Of a stretch of DNA of 64,000 nt, positions 17,028 through 26,340 are shown in pieces (within the stretch, counting starts at the first letter, position 1; every line of letters begins with the position of its first letter). The translations under genes were made by a program, and so were the position numbers. Source of the stretch: Xanthobacter autotrophicus (GTDB lineage Bacteria > Pseudomonadota > Alphaproteobacteria > Rhizobiales > Xanthobacteraceae); NCBI RefSeq assembly GCF_043194295.1, contig NZ_JBAFVK010000002.1; one strand, 5' to 3'. Below the pieces are notes generated by a model that was not told the origin of the DNA, did not search any database, and saw only the letters and a list, made by a program, of their open reading frames with translations.

Positions 17028-17710
17028 TGAATGAGGTCTGAGCCACAGACCGCGTAACAGGAGGCGCGGCGTGGCTCAATGCTGCCGTAAAATTCGGCAG
17101 GGGCCCTCGAGGTTGGCGCGTATTTAAACGCTTTGCGGCGCCGGCCGGAGCCCCCGCCGGTGCGACACTTCGGCCACCGCGGGCGCACCGGCCTCCTGGA
17201 TGCCTCCTGGATGCCTCCTGGATGCCTCCTGGACAGGCTGCTTGACGCTTCGCCTTGCAAGGCTCGGCGCCGCAAGAAGGAGGCTGAGGAGACACCCTCC
17301 TTAAGGGGGAGTTCGCCGATGCCATGGCCGAGAAGCTGAGGCCCGGCTTCAGGAATGAGAAGCACGCGGCACAACGGAAAGCGCCCCCCGGCCCCGCCTA
17401 CTGCGCGAAGATCCGCGAGAAGCGCGGTCCTGCAACCGGTGTGGATGGAGAAGAACGAGACGGCCTCTCGCCTCCGGGGCCGCATCGTCGCCGAGCTGCG
17501 GACGCGGGAGGCCATGGCCGCGCGAGCGCTGGAGTCCGCCATCCCGACGGCCGCCCAGTCGGGCAAAATCAGGAACCGAGTATTTTCAATGTCTTGCGAG
17601 GGCCAACTTCTGGATATCTGGAAATCCAGCAAATCCAGAAATTGGTTTGGCGCCACGTGAGGGCCAATGCCTGGAGAGGCATGGGGGGCGCACTGTATCG
17701 TGAGCCGGAC
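17028..17710. other. gene-poor region downstream of decayed DNA
   Basis: About 680 bases between serA and the small SANT-like gene. It contains an 11-bp tandem array (17191-17233) and otherwise only short shadow frames of mixed composition. An A/T-richer patch at about 17575-17650 includes the repeated gaaatccagcaaatccagaa. Together with the IS remnant further on, it looks like accessory DNA that has decayed. Confidence 0.45.
17191..17233. repeat. 11-bp tandem repeat, four copies
   Basis: Unit gcctcctggat at 17191, 17202, 17213 and 17224 (the last copy ends in gga). Copies are identical, suggesting recent expansion or active slippage. It is non-coding as far as can be seen, upstream of serA. 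Confidence 0.9.
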
Positions 17711-17890
17711 CTAACGGAGCTTGGCGATCCCGATGCCATCGAGTTTGGCTCGGTCTTTGATGGATTCCTCGCTGCGCGTCATTGCTTTCGAAATCGCCTT
17801 GAGCGCCATGCCCTTCTTGGCGAGCAATTTGAGCTTTTCGAGTTCCTCATGAGTCCAGGGCTGGCGGTGCCGTTCAAATCTCTCGGCCAT
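17711..17890 (-). CDS. 59-residue SANT/Myb-like small protein
   Basis: A small gene read directly from the sequence. ATG at 17890 is preceded by TAGGAG six bases upstream, and TAG lies at 17711-17713. The product begins MAERFERHRQPWTHEELEKL and ends KLDGIGIAKLR. The pattern Trp-Thr-x-x-Glu, Leu-x-x-Leu, a turn (KKGMALKAISKAMTRS) and a last helix (EESIKDRAKL) matches the helix-turn-helix of small SANT/Myb-like DNA-binding proteins found in many alphaproteobacteria. It probably binds DNA; target and role are unknown. It is flanked by decayed DNA, so it may be mobile-element cargo. Confidence 0.72.
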   Translation of the reverse strand: MAERFERHRQPWTHEELEKLKLLAKKGMALKAISKAMTRSEESIKDRAKLDGIGIAKLR

Positions 17891-17993
17891 GATTTGCTCC
17901 TACTCTGCCGGGACGGCATTCGCCCTATCTATAACAGCGATGGCGGCAAGCGCTCGGACGGCGGAACACAGTCTCTGCCGCTGAAATCGACGA

Positions 17994-18361
17994 TCACGTC
18001 AACGCCGCCCCGAGATCGTCGAAGTCCAAGGAAGCGGTGCCGTTATCGGAATCGATCGTCGACGGCTTGCCTCGGGTGGCGAGCAGCGCGTCGAGCTCGC
18101 GCGTCACCCGAAGGCCCGAGAGCGAGGTATCGGCGACGAGCACCAGGCACTCCCGGCTGAAGTGGGGGCGCCGCATGTTGTTTCGTCGACCGCGGTCAGC
18201 ACCCGGAAGCGCCGACCGCCTGTGAAGGCATCCGACACGAAGTCGAGGTTCCAGCGGATGTTGGTCCGATCCGGCACCAGGATGGGACGCCGCTCGCCCG
18301 CTACGGCCCGCATGGCCTCCCGCAGACTTGCATCGTCGGAACGGATGCTTCGGTAACGCAC
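17994..18361 (-). pseudogene. IS3-family transposase OrfB remnant
   Basis: The minus strand reads MRYRSIRSDDASLREAMRAV then GERR, skips the following 40 or so residues expected in IS3-family OrfB, and resumes at ILVPDRTNIRWNLDFVSDAF and GRRFRVLTAVDE. After a frame disruption it continues in another frame with RECLVLVADTSLSGLRVTRE and DSDNGT. It contains the first two acidic positions of the DDE domain but not the rest. The internal deletion, frameshift and loss of the 3' half make it inactive. Confidence 0.8.
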
Positions 18362-18434
18362 GCTGGTGCGATCGTCTACGAAATTTCCGAGCTGGATCAG
18401 GACTCAGCCCGTTTACAGCCGGCGCTCATCAAAA

Positions 18435-19085
18435 TTATTCTTTATATTCAGCGCGCTGATGGAATATGAAAATGATCTGCTTGGCGATATCCTTGGGCGT
18501 CAGGCGCCCCTCACGATACCAAGAGCTTGTGTTATTGAGCAGCGTTAGAAGGAGAAGCCTGTATACGCTGCGATCAATCTGCGGATTCAAGGGTAGGTCA
18601 CCCACAAGATCCGAGAAGATCTTTTCAAAGCTGTCACGTCGGGCGATAAGCTGCTCGCGTACCTCGGCGGGGACGGCCTGAAGGTCGTTCATGAGTGGCA
18701 TCGTGATGGAGTGGGGATCGAGCTGGATCTCCAGCATGGTCACGCATGCCGCCTCCAGCCGGTCCCAGGGGTCGGTCTGCGCCTCGACAGCGGCTCGGAT
18801 GCGGTCACCCGCGACCTCAAGCGCGGTGTCGTGGATGCGCACGAACAGCGCTTCCTTCGACTTGATGTAGTGGTAGAGCGACCCCCCGAGCAGTCCGACC
18901 CGTTCGCCGATCTCGCGCACCGAGGTGGCCGCGTAGCCGCGCTCCGCGAACAGGCTCGCGGCCGCTTCCAGCACGTCCCGGTGGCGGGGGCTGAGCTCAC
19001 CCTGGAACAGCTCGCTGGCGAACTTGTTCTGCCGCGTCTCCTCGCCTTTCGCGACGGTCTTCCTGGCGGCGGTCTTGCGTGACAT
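18435..19085 (-). CDS. TetR-family regulator of the beta-oxidation operon
   Basis: A 216-residue one-component regulator. A basic N-terminal arm of about 30 residues precedes the TetR helix-turn-helix (VLEAAASLFAERGYAATSVR, then IGERVGLLGGSLYHYIKSKE). The C-terminal ligand domain (about 85-216) resembles that of KstR/FadR-like TetR proteins that sense acyl-CoA. It is transcribed away from the thiolase operon, and a 20-bp near-palindrome lies between them at 19240-19259. The simplest reading is repression of the operon, relieved by an acyl-CoA intermediate; the ligand is inferred. Confidence 0.88.
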   Translation of the reverse strand: MSRKTAARKTVAKGEETRQNKFASELFQGELSPRHRDVLEAAASLFAERGYAATSVREIGERVGLLGGSLYHYIKSKEALFVRIHDTALEVAGDRIRAAVEAQTDPWDRLEAACVTMLEIQLDPHSITMPLMNDLQAVPAEVREQLIARRDSFEKIFSDLVGDLPLNPQIDRSVYRLLLLTLLNNTSSWYREGRLTPKDIAKQIIFIFHQRAEYKE

Positions 19086-19231
19086 TCACGTGGTCCTGCG
19101 GTCCCGGTTCTGGCGCCCTGTCGCGACCGAGGACATCCGGTCCGCGCCCCTGATTTCGCTTTGTCCTGTCTTAGTGCGACCTCTGCCTCGAGGAAAGCAC
19201 GTCGACGCGGCGTGTGGTAGCCGCTGCTGGG

Positions 19232-19259
19232 TTGCGTATTGTACCAATCGTTTGATACA
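19232..19259 (+). promoter_or_regulatory. TetR-type operator overlapping a promoter
   Basis: The sequence tgtaccaatcgtttgataca (19240-19259) is a 20-bp inverted repeat in which eight of ten positions per half pair. TTGCGT at 19232-19237 and GATACA at 19254-19259, 16 bases apart, could be the -35 and -10 of the thiolase operon, so a bound regulator would block RNA polymerase. It lies about 150 bases from both divergent genes. Confidence 0.6.
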
Positions 19260-19405
19260 TAGCCAGCCGGCAGGGCAAGCCTTGGGGGGTGAGCCGGCGC
19301 GGCGACGGTCGAACCGGATCAACCCTCTCCGCTGCCAACACGACCTCCTGTTCTGAACTGCCTCCTGCGAACCCGTGCCGGCGTCGGGCCGGCCAAGGAA
19401 CGAGC

Positions 19406-20542
19406 ATGGCCCACGCTTTCATCGTCGATTATGCGCGCAGCCCCTTCACCCCGGCCTACAAGGGCGCCCTCTCCGGCGTCCGTCCGGACGACCTTGCCGC
19501 CGGTGTCATCTCCGCCGTCGTGGGCCGCTCGGGCCTCGATCCTGCGACCCTTGAGGACGTCATCCTCGGCTGCGCCTTCGCGGAGGGGGAACAAGGCCTC
19601 AACATCGCGCGCTGCGCCAGCCTCATCGCCGGCCTGCCGCTGAGCGTCGGCGGCTCCACGGTGAACCGCTGGTGTGGCTCCTCCATGCAAGCGGTGCAGA
19701 TGGCCGCAGGCGCCATCGCCATGGGCGCGGGTGAGGCCTTCATCGCCGGCGGCATCGAGAGCATGACCAAGGTGCCCATGATGGGCTTCAACCCCCTGCC
19801 CAATCCGCGCTGGGACGATGCCCTGCGCGCCGCCTTCATGAACATGGGCCTCACCGCGGAAAATCTCGCCGACCAGTACGGCATTTCCCGCGAGGCCCAG
19901 GACACCTATGCGGCCGCGAGCCAGGACAAGGCGGCCGCGGCGCAGGCCGATGGGCGCCTCGCCGCCGAGATCGCCCCAGTGGCGACGCCGGCCGGCACCG
20001 TGGACAAGGACGGCTGCGTGCGCGGCGGCACCACCGTCGACAAGCTTGGGACCCTCAAGGCGGTGTTCAAGGCGGGGGGCTCGGTGACGGCGGGCAATTC
20101 CTCTCCGCTCACCGATGGCGCCTCGGCCACCCTCATCGTCTCCGAGGATTTCGCCCGCCGGCACAACCTCGCGCCGCTGGCGCGGGTTGCCGGCTATGCG
20201 GTGTCCGGCTGCGCGCCAGAGATCATGGGCATCGGCCCCGTGGAGGCCACCCGCAAGGCGCTCGCCCGCGCCGGCATCACGGCCGCCGACCTCGACGTGA
20301 TCGAGATGAACGAGGCGTTCGCGGTGCAGGTGCTGGCCTGCTGCCGTGACCTCGACATCGATCCCGCCCGTCTCAACCGCGACGGCGGCGCCATCGCGCT
20401 GGGCCATCCGCTGGGGGCCACCGGCGCGCGGCTCGTGGGCAAGGCGGCGCAGCTGTTGAAGCGCGACGGCGGGCGCTACGGCCTCGCCACCCAGTGCATC
20501 GGCGGCGGACAGGGCATCGCCCTCGTGCTGGAGGCCGCGTGA
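19406..20542 (+). CDS. acetyl-CoA acyltransferase (3-ketoacyl-CoA thiolase)
   Basis: Last step of beta-oxidation: thiolytic cleavage of 3-ketoacyl-CoA, 378 residues. Visible active-site elements are the nucleophilic Cys in NRWCGSSMQAVQMAAG (about residue 89), the NEAFAVQ block, GHPLGATGA with the catalytic His, and the second Cys in ATQCIGGGQGIA. The ATG at 19406 gives a family-like N-terminus (AFIVDYARSPF); the frame upstream is not conserved in character. The next gene starts inside its stop (TGATG). Confidence 0.93.
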   Translation: MAHAFIVDYARSPFTPAYKGALSGVRPDDLAAGVISAVVGRSGLDPATLEDVILGCAFAEGEQGLNIARCASLIAGLPLSVGGSTVNRWCGSSMQAVQMAAGAIAMGAGEAFIAGGIESMTKVPMMGFNPLPNPRWDDALRAAFMNMGLTAENLADQYGISREAQDTYAAASQDKAAAAQADGRLAAEIAPVATPAGTVDKDGCVRGGTTVDKLGTLKAVFKAGGSVTAGNSSPLTDGASATLIVSEDFARRHNLAPLARVAGYAVSGCAPEIMGIGPVEATRKALARAGITAADLDVIEMNEAFAVQVLACCRDLDIDPARLNRDGGAIALGHPLGATGARLVGKAAQLLKRDGGRYGLATQCIGGGQGIALVLEAA

Positions 20543-22839
20543 TGGGCGAGATCCGCAAGGCCGGCGTCATCGGTGCCGGCGTCATGGGCTCGGGCATCGC
20601 GGCGCACCTCGCCAATGCCGGCCTCCATGTGGTGTTGCTGGACGTGGAGGCGGCGACCGCCGCGTCGGCCGTCGCGAAGCAGGTGAAAAGCGGCGGCTTC
20701 ATGGATGCCGCCTTCGCCGAGCGGGTCGTCACCGGCTCGGTGAGCGACGACATGTTGCTACTGTCCGACGCCGACCTGATCATCGAGGCGGTGGCCGAGC
20801 GGCTGGACGTGAAGCAGGGCCTTTATGCCCGCATCGAATCGGTGCGCAAGCCGGGCTCCATCGTCAGCTCGAACACCTCCACCATCCCGCTGTCGGCGCT
20901 GGTGGATGGCCTGCCCGAAGGTTTCGCCGCCGACTTCCTCGTCACCCATTTCTTCAACCCACCGCGCACCATGCCCCTGCTGGAGCTGGTGGCGGGGCCC
21001 CGGACCCGGCGCGAGGCGCTGGAGACGATCCGCGACTTCGGCGACCGCGATCTCGGCAAGAGCGTGGTCGTCTGCCGCGACACCCCCGGCTTCATCGCCA
21101 ATCGTATAGGCAATTACTGGATGGCCGCCGCGGTGAACGAGGCCATCGCCCTCGGCCTCGACGTGGAGGTGGCGGACGCAGCCATCTCGAAACCCTTCGG
21201 CATCCCGAAGACCGGCATTTTCGGCCTCATGGACCTGGTGGGGATCGACCTCATGTCCATGGTGCTGCGCTCCCTGCACGGCGCGCTGCCGCCGTCCGAT
21301 CCCATGCAGGACTATCCCGTCGAGCCTGCGCTGCTCGCCCGGATGATCGGCGAGAAGCGCCTCGGCCGCAAAAGCGGCGCCGGCTTCGTCAGGCTCTCGG
21401 CCGATCGCAAGAGCCGGGAGGTGACGGATCTCGTCACCGGCGAATATCGTCCCCAGAAGAAGGTGGACAGCGACGCCCTCGATGCCACCAAAGGCGACGC
21501 CCGCGCGCTGATGGAGCATGACGGCGCCGCCGGGCGCTATGCCGCGGCGGTGATGGAGAAGGCGCTGGCCTATGCCGCCCGTATCACGCCCGAGATCGCC
21601 GACGGACCGGACGCGGTGGATACGGCCATGCGCGGCGGCTATGGCTGGGCGAAAGGGCCGTTCGAGCTGATCGATCAGCTGGGGGCCGGCTGGCTTGTCG
21701 CACGCCTTGAGAAACGCGGCGTTCCGGTGCCCGACTTTCTCGCCAAGGCGGCGGCTGCGGGCGGCTTCTACGCCATCGAGAACGGCGCGCGCAGCTGCCT
21801 GCTGCCGGACGGTACCCGCCGCAAGGTCGCGCAGGCCGATGGCGTCATCACTCTGGCCGCGGTCCAGCTTGCCTCCAAGGCGGTCGAGGACTGGGGCGCG
21901 GCCCGGCTGTGGGATCTCGGCGACGGCATCGCCTGCTTCGAGATCCGCAGCAAGATGAATACCTTCGGCGCGCCCGTGCTGGACGCGCTGGAGGCGACGT
22001 TGGCCCGCGTCCAGCAGGGCTTCAAGGGCCTCGTCATCGGCTCCGACGCGCCGCTGTTCAGCGCCGGCGCGGACATCCGCGTGTTCCTCGAAACCGTGGA
22101 GACGAGCGGACCTGCCGCCTTCGGCGCATCCATCGATCGCGGCCACCGGCTGTTCAAGGCGGTGAAATATGCCCCCTTCCCGGTGGTTGGCGCGGCTGCG
22201 GGCCTCGCCTTCGGCGGCGGCTGCGAACTGCTGCTGCACTGCCGGGCCATCCAGGCCCATGCGGAATTGACCATCGGCCTTGTGGAGCCCCGCATCGGCG
22301 TGGTGCCCGGCTGGGGTGGCTGCAAGGAGATGCTGCTGCGCTTCGCCGAAGGCCATGCGAGCGCGAAGGGGCCGGTGGCGCCGGCGCTGGCCGCGTTCGG
22401 CGTGATCGCGCCGGGCAAGGTCTCCACCAGTGCCTTCGAGGCCCGCCGCCTCGGCTTTCTGCGCCCCACCGACGGCATCACCATGAACCGTGCCCGCCTG
22501 CTTGCCGATGCCAAGGCGAAGGCTCTGGCGCTGGCGGAGGGCTATGTCCCGCCCGCCCCGCCGAGCCTCACCCTGTCCGGCCCCTCCGGAGCCTCGGCCC
22601 TGCGCAACGTGCTTGAGACCGAGGCCACGGCGGGCCGCCTCACCGCCCACGACCGGGTGGTGGGCGAGGCCCTCGTGACCGTGCTCACCGGCGGCCCCGA
22701 TGCCGATCCTGTCCGGCCGGTCGGCGAAGACGCGGTGACCGCGCTGGAGCGCGCTGCCTTCATCGCCCTGCTCGGCGAGCCGGCCACGCTGGAGCGCATC
22801 CGCCACATGCTCGCCACCGGCAAGCCCCTGCGCAACTGA
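20542..22839 (+). CDS. fused 3-hydroxyacyl-CoA dehydrogenase / enoyl-CoA hydratase
   Basis: A bifunctional beta-oxidation enzyme of 765 residues. In contrast to E. coli FadB/FadJ, the dehydrogenase comes first: a Rossmann motif AGVIGAGVMGSGIAAHLA at residues 6-23, the catalytic His in VTHFFNPPRTMPLLE, and helical dimerisation domains to about 430. The crotonase domain follows (about 440-650) with the oxyanion motifs SDAPLFSAGADIR and AGLAFGGGCELLLHC. This order is that of FadN-type proteins. The ATG overlaps the thiolase stop by one base, so the two are probably translated in a coupled way. It would perform hydration and NAD-dependent oxidation of enoyl-CoA. Confidence 0.92.
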   Translation: MGEIRKAGVIGAGVMGSGIAAHLANAGLHVVLLDVEAATAASAVAKQVKSGGFMDAAFAERVVTGSVSDDMLLLSDADLIIEAVAERLDVKQGLYARIESVRKPGSIVSSNTSTIPLSALVDGLPEGFAADFLVTHFFNPPRTMPLLELVAGPRTRREALETIRDFGDRDLGKSVVVCRDTPGFIANRIGNYWMAAAVNEAIALGLDVEVADAAISKPFGIPKTGIFGLMDLVGIDLMSMVLRSLHGALPPSDPMQDYPVEPALLARMIGEKRLGRKSGAGFVRLSADRKSREVTDLVTGEYRPQKKVDSDALDATKGDARALMEHDGAAGRYAAAVMEKALAYAARITPEIADGPDAVDTAMRGGYGWAKGPFELIDQLGAGWLVARLEKRGVPVPDFLAKAAAAGGFYAIENGARSCLLPDGTRRKVAQADGVITLAAVQLASKAVEDWGAARLWDLGDGIACFEIRSKMNTFGAPVLDALEATLARVQQGFKGLVIGSDAPLFSAGADIRVFLETVETSGPAAFGASIDRGHRLFKAVKYAPFPVVGAAAGLAFGGGCELLLHCRAIQAHAELTIGLVEPRIGVVPGWGGCKEMLLRFAEGHASAKGPVAPALAAFGVIAPGKVSTSAFEARRLGFLRPTDGITMNRARLLADAKAKALALAEGYVPPAPPSLTLSGPSGASALRNVLETEATAGRLTAHDRVVGEALVTVLTGGPDADPVRPVGEDAVTALERAAFIALLGEPATLERIRHMLATGKPLRN

Positions 22840-22873
22840 TCTTCGACGCAAGACTCATTTCGAGGTACGACTC

Positions 22874-24631
22874 ATGGCCACCTATACCGCGCCCGTCGAC
22901 GACATCGCCTTCCTGCTGACGCGGGTGTTCGACTTCGATGCCACCATGGCCGGCCTGCCCGGCTTCGAGGAGGTGAATGCCGAGCTGGCGGTGAGCGTGC
23001 TCGAGGAGGCCGGCAAGTTCGCGGCCGGCGTGCTGGAGCCCCTCAACCGCTCCGGCGACGAGGAGGGCTGCACCCTCGAGAACGGCCTCGTCACCACGCC
23101 CAAGGGCGTCGCCGAGGCCTATCGCGCCTTCGCCGAGGCCGGCTGGTGCTCCCTCTCCGGAGATCCCGAATATGGCGGGCAGGGCCTGCCTCGGGTGCTG
23201 CAGATCCTCCTCGACGAGATGCTGTCCTCGGCCAATCTCTCCTTCGGCCTCTTCCCCGGCCTGACCCGCGGCGCGGTGGAGGCCATCGGCCACCATGCCA
23301 GCGCGGAGCTGAAGGCCACCTACCTGCCGAAGATGATCTCCGGCGAGTGGACCGGCGCCATGGCCCTCACCGAAGCCTCCGCCGGCACCGACCTCGGACT
23401 GCTCAATACCCGCGCCGTGCCCAATGGCGACGGCAGCTATGCCATCACCGGCACCAAGATCTTCATTTCCTCGGGCGACCAGGACTTCGGCGGCAACGTC
23501 ATCCATCTGGTGCTCGCGCGCCTGCCCGATGCGCCAAAGGGCGTGAAGGGCATCAGCCTCTTCCTCGCCCCCAAGTTCCTCGTCCATGAGGACGGCAGCC
23601 TCGGCGCCCGCAACGGCGTGAATGTCGGCGCGCTGGAACACAAGATGGGTATTCACGCCCAGCCCACCTGCGTGATGAACTATGACGGCGCCACCGGCTG
23701 GCTGGTGGGCGAGCCGGGTCGCGGACTCAACGCCATGTTCACCATGATGAACGCGGAACGCCTGTTCGTCGGCATCCAGGGCCTCGGCATCGCCGAAGCG
23801 GCCAACCAGAAGGCCGTGGCCTACGCCAGGGAGCGCCTGCAGGGCCACGGTGCCGACGGCACGCCGGGCCCGGTCGCGATCATCAATCATCCCGACGTGC
23901 GCAAGATGCTGCTCACGGGACGCGCTTTCGCAGACGCAGCGCGGGCGCTCGCGGTGTGGACGGCGCTCCAGATGGACATCGCCGACCGCCATCCCGACGC
24001 AACGGTGCGCCGCGAGGCTGACGCGCTGGTGGCGCTGCTCACCCCGGTGGTCAAGGCCGCCTTCACCGATTTCGGCTTCGAGACCGCGGTGGCGTCCCAG
24101 CAGGTGCTGGGTGGGCACGGCTACATCCGTGAATGGGGCATGGAGCAATATGTGCGCGACGCGCGCATCGCCCAGATCTACGAGGGCACCAACGGCGTGC
24201 AGGCGCTGGACCTTGTGGGCCGCAAGCTCGGCCTGGAGGGCGGAAAGCTGCCGCAGCGCTTTTTCGCTCTCATCAAGGCCGACCTCGATACCGCCCTGCC
24301 CGCCGCCGGCGCCGCGCTGGTGACGCCAGTGGCCGAGGCCCTGGCCCGGCTGGAGGGCGCGACGGCGCGTCTCGCCGCCAATGGAGGCGCCATCGAGGCC
24401 GGCGCGGCAGCGACCGACTACCTGCGCCTGTTCGCCCTCGTCGCCCTCGGCTGGATGTGGGTCCGCATGGCCGCCGCCGCGACGGGCGAGGCCGCCACTC
24501 CGGTGCTGCAGCGCAAGGCGGTTCTCGCGCGCTTCTTCGTCGAGCGCATGCTGCCCCAGACGCTGGGCCTCGATGCCGCACTCGCCCACGGCGCGCCCTC
24601 GCTGATGGCGCTCCACGCCGACGCCTTTTGA
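22874..24631 (+). CDS. acyl-CoA dehydrogenase, FadE5/DmdC-like
   Basis: FAD-dependent dehydrogenase for the first oxidation step, 585 residues. That is longer than the 380-residue short acyl-CoA dehydrogenases because of an extra C-terminal helical domain. Motifs include EYGGQGLP, MALTEASAGTDLG (FAD site), ITGTKIFISSGDQD and the catalytic Glu in YEGTNGVQALDLVGR. The subfamily contains DmdC (methylthiopropanoyl-CoA dehydrogenase) and long-chain enzymes, and sequence alone does not decide between them. Electrons would go to ETF and then to the ETF-QO encoded downstream. Confidence 0.92.
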   Translation: MATYTAPVDDIAFLLTRVFDFDATMAGLPGFEEVNAELAVSVLEEAGKFAAGVLEPLNRSGDEEGCTLENGLVTTPKGVAEAYRAFAEAGWCSLSGDPEYGGQGLPRVLQILLDEMLSSANLSFGLFPGLTRGAVEAIGHHASAELKATYLPKMISGEWTGAMALTEASAGTDLGLLNTRAVPNGDGSYAITGTKIFISSGDQDFGGNVIHLVLARLPDAPKGVKGISLFLAPKFLVHEDGSLGARNGVNVGALEHKMGIHAQPTCVMNYDGATGWLVGEPGRGLNAMFTMMNAERLFVGIQGLGIAEAANQKAVAYARERLQGHGADGTPGPVAIINHPDVRKMLLTGRAFADAARALAVWTALQMDIADRHPDATVRREADALVALLTPVVKAAFTDFGFETAVASQQVLGGHGYIREWGMEQYVRDARIAQIYEGTNGVQALDLVGRKLGLEGGKLPQRFFALIKADLDTALPAAGAALVTPVAEALARLEGATARLAANGGAIEAGAAATDYLRLFALVALGWMWVRMAAAATGEAATPVLQRKAVLARFFVERMLPQTLGLDAALAHGAPSLMALHADAF

Positions 24632-24687
24632 CCCACCACACGCCACACGACCAACGGCCAATACAAGATCAAAGACGGAGGGAAGCG

Positions 24688-26340
24688 ATGCTCGGAACGA
24701 TGATGGATGTCCCGCTGCTGTTATCCTCGATCCTGCGGCATGCGGAGGCCTACCACAGCGACGGCGAGGTGGTTTCGGCGACGGTTGAGGGCGGGCTTCA
24801 CCGTTACACCTACGGTGAGCTGTCGAAGCGCAGCCGCAAGCTCGCCAACGCCCTGGCGCGTCTTGGCCTGAACACCGGCGACCGCGTCGGCACCCTGGCC
24901 TGGAACGGCTACCGCCACCTGGAGCTTTACTACGGCGTCTCCGGCTCCGGCTTCGTGTGCCATACCATCAATCCGCGCCTGTTCCGCGAGCAGATCACCT
25001 ACATCATCGCGCATGCCGCAGACAGTGCGCTGTTCTTCGACCTGACCTTCCTGCCCATCGTGGAAGAGCTGGCGGACCAGCTGAAAGGGCTCAAAGCCCT
25101 GGTGGCCATGACCGACGAGGCGCACATGCCCGCCTCCCCGGTCCTTCCCGGTCTGCAGTGCTACGAGACGCTCATCGCCGGCGAGCCGGATACGTTCGAG
25201 TGGCCGGCCTTCAGCGAGAACACCGCCTCGGGCCTGTGCTACACCTCCGGCACCACGGGCGACCCCAAGGGCGTGCTCTATTCCCATCGCTCATGCGTGC
25301 TGCACGCCATGGCGATCGCCATGCCCGACGCGCTGGGGCTCTCCGCCAGCGACGTGGTCTGCCCCATCGTGCCCATGTTCCATGTGAACGCCTGGGGCCT
25401 GCCGTTCGCCGCGCCCATGGTGGGGGCGAAGCTGGTGCTGCCCGGCGCCCATCTCGACGGCGCCAGCCTGCACGCTTTGTTCGAGGGCGAGGGCGTCTCC
25501 TTCACTGCCGGGGTGCCCACCGTGTGGCTCGGCCTGCTCGACTGGATGGACACCCACGCCCGCAGCTTCTCGGCGCTGAAGCGGGTGGTGATCGGCGGCT
25601 CGGCCATTCCGCCCATCATGATCAGCCGGTTCCACAACATGGGCGTGGAGGTGCGCCAGGCGTGGGGCATGACGGAGACGAGCCCGGTGGGCCTCTCCGC
25701 TGCGCTCAAGCCCAAGCACAGGACGCTGCCGCCGGAAGAGCGCCTCGCCCTTGAGTGCAAGCAGGGCCGGCCGTTGTTCGGCATGGAGTTCCGCGTGGCC
25801 GGGTCCGGCGGGGACGAGGTGGCACACGACGGCAGGAGCTTCGGCTCCATGCTGGTCCGCGGCCCCTGGGTGGCGCAGGCCTATTTCAATACGCCGACGA
25901 GCGCGGCCCATGCGGACAATCCCGGCTGGTTCGACACCGGCGACGTGGTGACCATGGACCAGGAGGGCTTCATACAGATCGTCGACCGCACCAAGGACGT
26001 GGTGAAGTCGGGCGGCGAATGGATCTCCTCCATCGACCTCGAAAACATCGCCCAGGCCCATCCGGCGATCCAGGAAGCCGCCATCGTCGCGCGCCCCGAT
26101 GCGCGTTGGGGCGAGCGGCCGGTGCTGGTGGCGGTGCTGAAGCCGGGTGCCACCTTCTCCCGCGCCGACATGCGCGCCCATTATGAAGGCAAGATCTCCA
26201 AGTGGTGCATGCCCGATGACGTGGTGATCGTGACGGAGCTGCCTCACACCGCCACCGGAAAGCTTTCCAAGAAGGCGATCCGCGAGATCATCCTCGATGA
26301 GATCAAGCGTCGCTCGCCCGACCTCGGCATCGGCTCCTGA
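24688..26340 (+). CDS. fatty-acid/methylthiopropanoate-type CoA ligase
   Basis: AMP-forming acyl-CoA synthetase of 550 residues that activates the acid substrate as its adenylate and then CoA thioester. It shows the P-loop-like YTSGTTGDPKGVLYSHRS, the WGMTETSPVG motif, the Asp of GWFDTGDVV, and the hinge DRTKDVVKSGGEWISS with the C-terminal catalytic Lys in TGKLSKKAIR. It resembles the medium-chain AlkK / DmdB group, starting MLGTMMDVPLLLSSIL. GGAGGGAAGCG precedes the ATG at 24688; a much longer open frame upstream is only a shadow of the dehydrogenase gene. Confidence 0.9.
   Translation: MLGTMMDVPLLLSSILRHAEAYHSDGEVVSATVEGGLHRYTYGELSKRSRKLANALARLGLNTGDRVGTLAWNGYRHLELYYGVSGSGFVCHTINPRLFREQITYIIAHAADSALFFDLTFLPIVEELADQLKGLKALVAMTDEAHMPASPVLPGLQCYETLIAGEPDTFEWPAFSENTASGLCYTSGTTGDPKGVLYSHRSCVLHAMAIAMPDALGLSASDVVCPIVPMFHVNAWGLPFAAPMVGAKLVLPGAHLDGASLHALFEGEGVSFTAGVPTVWLGLLDWMDTHARSFSALKRVVIGGSAIPPIMISRFHNMGVEVRQAWGMTETSPVGLSAALKPKHRTLPPEERLALECKQGRPLFGMEFRVAGSGGDEVAHDGRSFGSMLVRGPWVAQAYFNTPTSAAHADNPGWFDTGDVVTMDQEGFIQIVDRTKDVVKSGGEWISSIDLENIAQAHPAIQEAAIVARPDARWGERPVLVAVLKPGATFSRADMRAHYEGKISKWCMPDDVVIVTELPHTATGKLSKKAIREIILDEIKRRSPDLGIGS

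Noticed and set aside
15213..17030. 605-codon plus-strand frame over serA and the upstream gap
   Set aside because: Mirror of serA codons; its composition changes exactly at the serA borders, and no start signal is seen.
17324..18160. 278-codon plus-strand frame over the decayed region
   Set aside because: It crosses the SANT-like gene and IS remnant on the opposite strand, has no ribosome-binding site, and shows no family pattern.
20758..22851. 697-codon minus-strand frame opposite the dehydrogenase/hydratase gene
   Set aside because: Antisense shadow; the plus strand carries a complete bifunctional enzyme.
22760..24661. 633-codon minus-strand frame opposite acyl-CoA dehydrogenase
   Set aside because: Antisense shadow without motifs.
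24133..24687. N-terminal extension of the CoA ligase frame into the dehydrogenase gene
   Set aside because: Residues are Arg/Gly/Pro-rich shadow; the ligase motif start and a Shine-Dalgarno lie at 24688.
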